Origin: Isoetes taiwanensis
Taxonomy: Eukaryota > Streptophyta > Lycopodiopsida > Isoetales > Isoetaceae
Assembly: GCA_021234155.1 (NCBI GenBank)
Contig: JAJEKV010000084.1
Location: 3,783,702 to 3,847,701 of the forward strand
Length of the DNA stretch: 64,000 nucleotides
Direction: 5' to 3'
Part shown: positions 56,594-64,000 of the stretch, piece by piece
How the letters are laid out: every line of letters starts with the position of its first letter
Position numbering within the stretch: position 1 is the stretch's first letter
Translations under genes and position numbers: made by a program
The notes under the pieces: model-generated
What the model was told of the DNA's origin: nothing
Seen by the model: only the letters and a program-made list of their open reading frames with translations
Databases searched by the model: none

Positions 56594-57235
56594 TCTTCTT
56601 GCCTATGGCATCTAACTCATTGACGGGTTATTTTTCTTTCAGCCTTGATTCTGCAGGATTGTGTAAGGTCTTGTGGTTGCCATAGTGCGTGGGGTCGTGC
56701 TTCAACTATTTGTTTGGGTTTCCTCAAAACCCTAAGAAGGCGTGGTTCTTCTTCCCGATGAGGAGCAGTCACCGAGTCTTCTCACCTGTGCATCGACCAA
56801 GTGGCGGATAAAACCATCTTTTATGTTGTATTCTTCAGTTTCATCATGCTCTCGATGATTGTCTAGTTTCGGAGCATTTAAAGTCCATATTTCCAAGTTT
56901 ATCTATCCCTACTGAGGGATCCATTTGTACTCAATATTTTACAAAGCTCAATGAGAACACCACTTCACTTATCGGCCACTTGATTGTATCTCAGGACCCA
57001 TCCTAGGAATGCCCTTGGTCAACATATTGGTACTTTGTATTATTGAAAATTGCTCAAATAAGACATACCTTAATTACTCAAATGCCCTTAAGATTCTACA
57101 CGATTCACCAACCTTAAGATGAGAGGCGATATAGTTTTTATCATGATAATCTGATTAGGGTTCTTTCAAAATATGACCATCAAATTCGAGAGCCATGATC
57201 AGAATATTAGATGGTCTTACTATATGGTTTTTTGA

Positions 57236-57385
57236 GGAGGTGGAATCGCATTCAGTTTTGCTTTGGCAAATGCACTTGAAAAAATGCAAGATCAATGTAT
57301 TCAGAGATATTCATCTCTATATGGCAGTGAAGAGCAAATTCAAGCATGTCAGGTTGAATTAGATTTTCCATTGGGATTCCATCAG
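57236..57385 (+). pseudogene. DUF604 glycosyltransferase exon fragment
   Basis: The plus strand reads GGGIAFSFALANALEKMQDQ, then CIQRYSSLYGSEEQIQAC and LDFPLGFHQ, ending at a CAG/GTTAGA donor at 57385. DUF604 (GT31-like, Golgi galactosyltransferase relatives) has GGG(A/I)xS..LA..L...QD.C..RY..LYGSD.R..AC..ELG(V)PLT..GFHQ. Here the VPLT region is shortened. It is the only coding sequence in the right part of the MULE (57014-57776), so the original small element was itself a Pack-MULE. Confidence 0.8.
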
Positions 57386-57701
57386 GTTAGAACGAATCTC
57401 TGCTCTGTTTTCTATTCAAAAACGAAAACCACCAACGTCAAATCTTTTTCACTTGCAATATCACTGCTAGTAAATTTTTCTGAAAATTGTTGATGGAATC
57501 ATTGAAAGTCTCTTTGCAAATTGCTGATGGGAGAATTGTTGTGGTAGAACTTCGTTGATGGCAGAATCAATGACAAAAACCTAATTGTTGTTGCTGTATT
57601 TGAAAAAGCACATCCATTCAGAAGGGCTTTGTATGAAATACATAAAATACAAAGGCATTTGATGATATACAAAATTCTATAGGGCCAGATACGTTGATCA
57701 A

Positions 57702-57776
57702 GGGCATTAGAAAAAATTATAAAAACTCAGGGGTATGTCGTGAAATTCGTCGAAACATAAAGGTATAGTTTTTCCC
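57702..57776 (-). repeat. MULE right terminal inverted repeat
   Basis: Inverted partner of 44492-44570. Inside it, 57683-57706 (reverse complement AATGCCCTTGATCAACGTAT) also pairs with 57008-57030 (AATGCCCTTGGTCAACATAT). So the inverted repeats of the uninterrupted element were about 100 bp. Confidence 0.85.
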
Positions 57777-57785
57777 ATCAACTTA

Positions 57786-58572
57786 TATAATTATATTTTT
57801 GCATTCTGCGGTTGGAGTCTTGGCACTAAACTGAAGAGTTCGCCCACAAGGCTACATAGCAATATTCTGTAACTCTAATAAAAGGTTCATTTTGTTTGTT
57901 TGTTGCTCCAAAATAGTGCTCCTGGGCAATCACTAATGTAAGCTTGATTCATCATTTGTTAAATGACTAATACGGGGTTTGGAAGTTGTAATGCTGGCAC
58001 TTTACAAAAAATGGCAATCAACTACAGATTGTAAGTTGAAAAGTGATAATAACTCTTTTATGGACGTTACAGCAATACCAAAATTGGTTTATCTATATGC
58101 TAAATGTATATCTAATTTCTACATGTTTCTAAACATTCAACCTATGCAGACAACTATCACATGCTTCCAATTTCAATCTCTGAATCCTGAATGACAAAAG
58201 CCAGCTTATTATTTAAGTTTTCCACCTCGCGTTTCACCATAATTATAAGGCATTATCCAATTGTAACAAGTTTTCGTGTGTAGGAAAAAAAACTCAGGCT
58301 CAACCCAAGGAAAAGGATTTATTTTCAGAATGTAATATCAGTCAAATCTTTGCAGTAATGATATGTACGCTGCCAGTTTCTTTTATACATTGACGACAAT
58401 ATGTAAATCATATATCAAGTAACAAGCACAATATCATAAAATAACGGTACCACATAATGTATGGAAGTTCAGATTCAGCATATTCAATCTAATAGCCAGC
58501 AATTAATTTATAATTTCTACACCGGGCATTGAACCCTGGAATTCAAATATGCACTAAGGATTTAATGTATTA
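57786..58572. other. No gene seen
   Basis: AT-rich flank with no coding, RNA or terminus signal that I can support. Confidence 0.5.
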
Positions 58573-58709
58573 GGTAATGCACGCTTGGAAGAAATTCTGG
58601 GCTATAATTTTTGAGGCGGCGCACGAGCGGCGGAGCCACGAGTGTATCGTCGAGTATGGCGGTGCCGCCGAAAAAATTATTGCCGGAAACTCAACTGGCG
58701 TGCATTACC
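58573..58709. mobile_element. Harbinger/Tourist-like MITE
   Basis: A 137-bp element with perfect 12-bp inverted termini GGTAATGCACGC / GCGTGCATTACC is flanked by TTA at 58570-58572 and 58710-58712. A 3-bp TWA target duplication and termini starting with G fit PIF/Harbinger MITEs. The interior is GC-rich (GGCGGCGCACGAGCGGCGG) in an AT-rich region. No coding capacity. Confidence 0.75.
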
Positions 58710-58712
58710 TTA

Positions 58713-61414
58713 CGTAATAAACGGGAGGAGAAATTACGTACGTTGAGCAGCTATGGCGGAAATATTCGTGGGCTAAGGTAGAGGCCGCTTCATTGCAAGG
58801 CATAAACTTTCCTATGACGTAAGAACACATTAAGAAGAGCTCTGTTGTGATGGAATGGAAAAACGGGGAATAGAAGAATAGGGGAACAGAGGGATGATCC
58901 TGAACGAAAAAAACTCTTTTTAAAAAGCAGGATGATTTTCTCGACAAAAACAATGGGAAGCCGAGGTTTTCTTAAACTTGTTGCTGATGTATCCATTTGA
59001 TGCGGGCCTGTAGAGAAGAAATGCATGCCGGCAAAGAACTCTGCTGTGTAAACTAGGGCCAAAGAAAAGAAGCTTTGCACAAAGCTGGAAGCTACCGCTC
59101 ATGCTTATGATGCTAAAGCCGTCAAAATCAGTGCTAAGCTGAACCTTCCAGAAAAATGTATGCGGCCCGCCAGTCTAATCCTCCTGAAGATTATTTCTGG
59201 CCCAGAGATTTTTAGTCTAATGATGCTTCTTCCACTAGTCCTGAAGTTCGGCAGACATGGAAAGCTTAGTATTTCGGCCCTTCGACGCAACAATACAAAA
59301 GACCAAACACTATAAAAACAGGGAAAAAAAAAGGAATGGGGGATAAAACGAAGCGGCGCCGCCATGCACACAGCCGAGAACAAAATACGTGTTGTAAAAT
59401 GCATAGAATTTTGTAGTAATTTCAACCTCTCCTTTATTACATTTAAAGTATGCTATGAATAACAGATAACCATTCTTTAAATATATAAAAGCTCACCTTT
59501 TAGAACCTTCTTTAAGTACATTAGCCTGCACATTAAAAGGCTCAACCGAGAAGATTAAATGGTCGAATAGGCTAACCAGCTGGAACAAAGAGCATAGCAA
59601 ATCCAACAACAGCTATAATCAAAGGGATGCTTCTAAGAGAATTTATATTTCAAGACTTTACAATGAATCCAACCAAATATCATTGTCTCCTCATCTAAAT
59701 TGATTGGCTGTGCTTCGCAATAATTGGTGGTGAGGTTTTGACAAGCATCTAGCAGTCATCCCTTTACATACACGATAATAGAATAACAGATAATATGATA
59801 ATGAACTAGAGATATATTTGATAGTTCATATCAGACACAGAGAATATTCAACATAGACAATTTGATAACCGGAACCATATTCATAGTTTTAAAATTGAAT
59901 AACAGAATACTTGATGGACTTATCTCTAAATAGCACAGATGCAAGAATTCTAGGAAATCTTCTCGCAGACTTGATAGGGTTCTTCACGAGTCTTCAAGAT
60001 CTTCAACAAGATTCGGCATAGAAGGATATGGCCTGTAGCTCCATTCAAATATACTCTTCTACTGCTCGGAATGCCTAATGGCCTACTGCCAGATGCTCTA
60101 ATCCGATGCCTTGAATGCTCTAGAATGGCTATCTGCTCTAAATCTGCCCCTGAATCTGGTCCGCCTTGCCTCTCTGATCCATTCCTGCTCTTTCAGATCC
60201 GCTGCTCTGATATGTCCACTCCTCCCTTGGTTCTGCTCTCTACAACCGTAACCCCTCTTTTGGCCTTAGTGCTTTTTCCTTTGAAAGACGGCTTTTAATC
60301 ATACCCCTTGATTCCCAATAAATCTTCACCGCTAAATTCAATAACCATGCTTTCCTTAGCCTCCCATATTTTCTACTATCATAAAAATAAACCCTTCAAG
60401 GTTATATCTTCAAATAACATTCAAATATACTAATATGACCACATTTGCGCAACTTAACAGGGTAAGATCGCATGACATTGCTCCCTTGATCACATTTTCA
60501 TCCAAAATGCATAATTTTGAATCAAATATATCTTCTACACTAATTGTTGTTGAGATCTAACATTGAAAGGTATTATTATTGAAAAATATTACTTTTATGT
60601 TCAAATGCTATGCATAAAAAATATTAACACTAGAGTTGTTACTGGAACTATTCTGGGTTCATCCACCATAATTGATCCAGCATGTCCTCTGCCACTTAAA
60701 CCCAGATATCTAACAAGAGAAATTTCTATTTCATAAGATACCACCACTTTTGGAATCTTCACTCGATTCTTTATGGCCATGGAGAATTTCATGACCAGTA
60801 GATTTATTGATATGTTGTGGTGATTCCCCAAACCTCATAATTTATATCAGGCCAGAACTGCATTCTTTAATCTTTCTAGCATAATGGGTTCCAAATGTTT
60901 CTAAAATTAGAAGTAGTTGATGTTTTATGATAAAACATGTTGATTTGCATGTTTTCATGTTTTACTGCTATTAAATGACATTATATGAAGTCATCAAACT
61001 ATATTTAGCTCAAAAAAGTTGTTTGAGGTTGTGAATTATTTCTCCTTTACTATAACAAGTTTTGACTCTAAGAGCTATAATTGTCAACTCTAAGAGCTAT
61101 AATTCAATAATTTTTTAAAGTGTCCATAAGTTGTGTTGATCTCAATTTTCATGAAAGAAGATTCTATACAGAATGCAGGACAAAAATAGAAGTAAAATAG
61201 TTTAACTAAACTCATATATAAGCTTTTTAAGGGCAATAAATGATGCATTTCATATATTCCACTTATATACAAAAACATTTATCAACTTAAATATGGTGAA
61301 TAACCATGTATTTTCTATATCTAGAAGTGGTTGCCAGTACACAAAATTGGAGTTTAGTTAAGGTAATAGTACAAAAAACTCATCTTTTATGATAGGCAAT
61401 ATTTTTTTTATGAA
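58713..61414. other. No gene seen
   Basis: Low-coding, AT-rich flank. 60065-60300 has a C/T-rich stretch with repeated ATGCTCTA and CTGCTCT words but no protein similarity I recognise. 61060-61105 has a short direct repeat (CTCTAAGAGCTATAATT twice). Confidence 0.5.
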
Positions 61415-61879
61415 TTAGTAACGGTGCCCAGCGTTGCTGGGCATAAGTTGGAAGTCTGTAAATGTTTTGCCTGCAATGAATCCGAATGTCTGGCGTAGCT
61501 GCATTGGCATCTTGAAGATGCTCGCGTCTTCGAGCGTCTTCTCCCACTCCGCATCGTCTTGCAGGAAGGCGAGCTCTTTAGCAGCTTCCATGAAGGTTGA
61601 GCATAGTTTTCTATTGACAGTGAAGAGATATGCTAATGTTTTCTGTATCTTTGCGTTTTCATAAACAATTTTTAAAAGTAGGCAATTTTTAAAAGTAGGC
61701 AAAGTGAAAAAGGTCATGGCGTTTATGTAAAAAAAAGTTTGATTTAAAAAAACAAACCTTTCTTCAAATGAAGTTTGCCTTAGTACAGTGTGTGTTTGGT
61801 GTGCCTTTTTTTTTTCTTTGAAGTGTGCATTTCTTAAGTGTGGGTGTGGCAATGGAGTGTGGTGTGCACTCCATTGCAT
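61415..61879 (-). mobile_element. Helitron 3' end with Rep-helicase fragment
   Basis: On the minus strand the element ends in CTAA (plus TTAG, 61415-61418) before a T. CTAA is preceded by CCGTTA and a hairpin TGCCCAGC-AAC-GCTGGGCA (61424-61442) identical to that of the Helitron at 4946-7608. Directly upstream a minus-strand frame reads FMEAAKELAFLQDDAEWEKT, then LEDASIFKMPMQLRQTF, a block typical of Helitron helicase proteins between Rep and the SF1 helicase. The frame runs into the terminal hairpin, so most of the protein is deleted. The 5' end (plus-strand GA before T) was not located. Confidence 0.8.
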
Positions 61880-62110
61880 TGGCTAAAAATTGCTGGGCCT
61901 TTTTTAAAATGTGCATTTTTACGTGTGAGTGTGGGAATGGAGTGCCGCACTCTATTGCATTCGCTAAAAATTGGTGGGCACGATATTGCATTAGCTAGAA
62001 ATTAATGGTGAACTCCGTTTATGACAAAGGTAGGCACTCACGTCTATGACAAAGGTGGGCACTTCATGTGGTTGATTAAGTGTAGAGTTTACATTGCATT
62101 GGCTAGAAAT
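61790..62110. repeat. Short tandem duplications
   Basis: Units of about 95 bp recur: TGCATTTCTTAAGTGTGGGTG ... ACTCCATTGCATTGGCTAAAAATT at 61825-61892 and TGCATTTTTACGTGTGAGTG ... ACTCTATTGCATTCGCTAAAAATT at 61910-61972. TTTATGACAAAGGTAGGCACT-like units follow at 62019 and 62043. This is probably part of the Helitron interior. Confidence 0.6.
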
Positions 62111-63370
62111 TAAAGAACTTTGCATGTTTTGTAGCACATTCATAGCATGTCTTTGGGTTATGATTATGGGTATGACATATATGATATGTCGAAAATAACA
62201 AGGTTTAAAATGAAACGCACTTATTTAAGAAGTGCGTTTGAAAGATTCCTTCTAAAAATTTACAAAATTCTAAAATACCCCTAAAAAGGACTCTTTTACT
62301 ATCTTGTGTCTAAAGATTTATAAAACTGCTCATGAAAACAGACATTTTAGGAAGACTTAACATTAAGGAGAAGAACAACAAAGACAAATATCTCATTTTA
62401 GAGGGGAAAAGGACCACTACGAAAGCCAAAGATTTATTATGGGGCAAACTCATATGAAAAAATTAGACGCTTTTGTATCTTATCCCTTAGAACGTTTATA
62501 TTGGCTGTTATAGAAGACAAAAAATTTGTTATTTCACAACCATTTTGGCTAAACATCCTAATTGACCTTAAAAGACATTGGGAGACAGTTGAACAAACTG
62601 CTTGAATGAAAAATTATTGTTTTTGCATCATATGGTGTTACAAATGGTAATACATCCACGAAATCATGCAGTTAGTTGAAGTTCCAACTGACGATGCCGT
62701 ATAAATTTATACCGAGGAAACAGAAGTTGAAGTAGTGAAGCTCTGTGATTACATGGCCTTCTTTGTTGTTCTCGAAGATGTATTCATCATGTCTTTGGGC
62801 TTGCACAATACCAATCCACAATATAGTGTTGTTGAGAAGATAGTCAAGCTCCTTGTCAATGTTGAGAGTCTTCAAAGACAATTCCATCATCATCAGAAAG
62901 CATGCCACATTGCACATTTCTCCACAGAGAAGTATTTGTCTATCTTGCATTTTTTGTCCGCTTGCAAAGAAATAGGTAAACTTTTGAGGGGTTGCTACTC
63001 CTCGCACCCCTATGGACAAACTACGTAGTTTCCTTCTCGTTGAACACATGTGTCTCCATAACATTTTGGGGTCCTTTGCCTTTAGTAGCAGTTTTTGAGC
63101 TGCCTAAAGTGAAGTTAGCATGTGTGTAGAGAAAAAAAAAGTAAAAATAACAACGGGATTCGACTAATTTATGCTCTAACATTGCATTACAATGTCAGAG
63201 AATCTAGAACTATTTTAGAACTTTTTGAACTAAAAAACTAAGAAAACTGCATAAAATTATCCCTTGAGTGTGTTATTTCAACAGTATTAAGTTGCAAAAA
63301 CCTTTGGGAGCAAGAAAGACCCCACAAGATTTTGCACGATATAAACTTATACTCCTGGACTACATATTTT
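62111..63370. other. No confident gene
   Basis: A 130-codon minus-strand frame (62672-63064) has no recognised domain and no splice or promoter support, so I do not call it. A palindrome CGTATAAATTTATACCG lies at 62698-62714. Confidence 0.45.
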
Positions 63371-63605
63371 ATGTATATATATATCTATATATACATCTTA
63401 TACATCTTAATATATATATATATTTAAAATATATACGTTCACATATTTGTACATATAAAAAAAAAACGGTATAAATTTATACCGCAGGAAGTCTCGCGGT
63501 ATAGATTTATACAGCAAGAATTCTTTTTTTTTTCGGATATATATATGTATGTATATATGTTATATATATATTATATATTTATATAATATACATATATATA
63601 CAAGA
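63371..63605. repeat. TA-rich microsatellite with TATAAATTTATA palindromes
   Basis: (TA)n/ATAT low-complexity sequence flanks a perfect 18-bp palindrome, CGGTATAAATTTATACCG (about 63467-63484), and a weaker copy (about 63498-63514). A third copy is at 62698-62714. Each palindrome is followed by (C/G)AGGAA or AGCAAG. Confidence 0.8.
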
Positions 63606-64000
63606 AATTTAATGCGTCCTACGGCACATTGTTCCAGTTTTAGCATGTTCTTACGGTGCAAGGGCCTGTCGTGCTCTAGATAACCAACGATTCTACTGAG
63701 ATTCTCTTGTGATTCCTTTATATTCTTCAACATTCTATGTACTATATTTAGCATTCATGAAGATTCCCCTAGATTCTCTTAGAATTTTCTATTTTGATTG
63801 AGGTGCTTACCCATGAGCATTTAGAACCTTCCAAAATAATCTATTTTGGATCTGTGCAACATTTCTAAAACACTTTCTATTTTTAGACTGAGACGCTTGC
63901 CCTGAGCATCCAGAACATTTTTTTTTGCAACATTTATATTGTACACCTTTATTATGAAACATTTTAGAACATTCTATTGTGGCTCTTTGCAAAATCTTAA
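63606..64000. other. Diverged ~90-bp duplication, no gene
   Basis: TGAGGTGCTTACCCATGAGCA at about 63799 returns as TGAGACGCTTGCCCTGAGCA at about 63888, with related TCTATTTT flanks. No coding signal. Confidence 0.5.

Larger units (their letters stand above)
44571..57007 (+). mobile_element. Nested insert with T-rich strand and captured genes
   Basis: AATGCC lies at 44565-44570, at 57008-57013 and at an internal junction 55839-55844. The block beginning ACGGTTCTATTGCGATAG occurs at 44571 and 55845 and is nearly identical for about 155 bp. The block ending CCCATCCTAGG occurs at 55838 and 57007 and is shared for about 40 bp. So two units with common ends lie head to tail: 44571-55838 (11.3 kb) and 55845-57007 (1.16 kb). 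The larger carries the PPR and RHM sequences. The ends also share CATTCCTWGGATGGG in inverted orientation. I cannot assign a superfamily. Confidence 0.6.
44492..57776. mobile_element. Composite Mutator-like element (Pack-MULE with nested insert)
   Basis: Terminal inverted repeats lie at 44492-44570 (GGAAAAAACTACAAAAAATC...) and 57702-57776 (reverse complement GGGAAAAACTATACCTTTAT...). By eye they are about 80% identical over 75 bp, with shared ATTTCACGRCATACCCCTGA. They are flanked by identical 9-bp direct repeats ATCAACTTA at 44483-44491 and 57777-57785. A 9-bp duplication with long inverted repeats starting GGG is the Mutator superfamily pattern. No transposase is visible. Host-derived fragments inside are a PPR exon, an RHM fragment and a DUF604 exon. 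The inner ~12.4 kb seems to be a later insertion. Confidence 0.82.

Noticed and set aside
44571-57007. Nested insert as an LTR retrotransposon with 155-bp LTRs
   Set aside because: The shared start blocks do not end in TG..CA. The shared end blocks differ in position, the two units are not similar in their middles, and no primer-binding site or pol is present.
58705-59425. Minus-strand hydrophobic frames right of the MITE
   Set aside because: Three overlapping frames of similar length, no motifs and no promoter or splice evidence.
62672-63064. 130-codon minus-strand frame
   Set aside because: No recognisable domain, the antisense frame is equally open, and the surroundings are AT-rich non-coding sequence.

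Overview
The window is nuclear DNA of a land plant, most likely a fern. A long PLS-type pentatricopeptide (PPR) coding exon in the style common in ferns, plant-type Ty3 retrotransposons, Helitrons, a Mutator-like element, hAT debris and a Harbinger MITE all point that way. The species is not identifiable from the sequence. I see no rRNA or tRNA gene, no CRISPR array and no complete single-copy host gene. Almost everything is mobile DNA or repeats, so the value of the window lies in how the elements are nested.

Bases 1-34289 hold two diverged copies of one segment: copy A at 1-8255 and copy B at 28692-34289. The copies carry different later insertions. Copy A has a 2.66-kb Helitron (4946-7608); copy B still has the empty target site at 33650/33651. 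At 8256 copy A is also interrupted by a Ty3-type LTR retrotransposon on the minus strand (8256-21268). That element is followed by the internal part of a second copy (21269-27345), in the order LTR-internal-LTR-internal. Between the 5' LTR and gag the full element carries two extra minus-strand transcription units, each with a TATA box and two copies of an upstream repeat. Copy B runs into an intact-length but frameshifted DUF7869-like gene.

Bases 34290-44482 hold that gene, a broken coiled-coil/RING gene, a deleted hAT transposase, an array of alternating 16-bp inverted repeats and a 45-bp tandem repeat.

Bases 44492-57776 are bounded by 75-79-bp inverted repeats and a perfect 9-bp target duplication, the signature of a Mutator-like element. 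It looks like a small Pack-MULE carrying a DUF604 glycosyltransferase exon, into which about 12.4 kb was later inserted 79 bp from the left end. The insert has a T-rich strand and carries a PPR exon (two in-frame stops) and a UDP-rhamnose synthase (RHM) fragment. Bases 57786-64000 are mostly non-coding, with a Harbinger-like MITE (58573-58709), a minus-strand Helitron 3' end with a helicase fragment (61415 rightwards) and AT-rich palindromes.

Almost every reading frame in 1-34 kb is broken by small indels, and differences between paired copies often fall at CAG/CTG/CCGG sites. The clean 50-53 kb region contrasts with this. Part of the decay may therefore be base-calling error at methylated CHG sites rather than true mutation.
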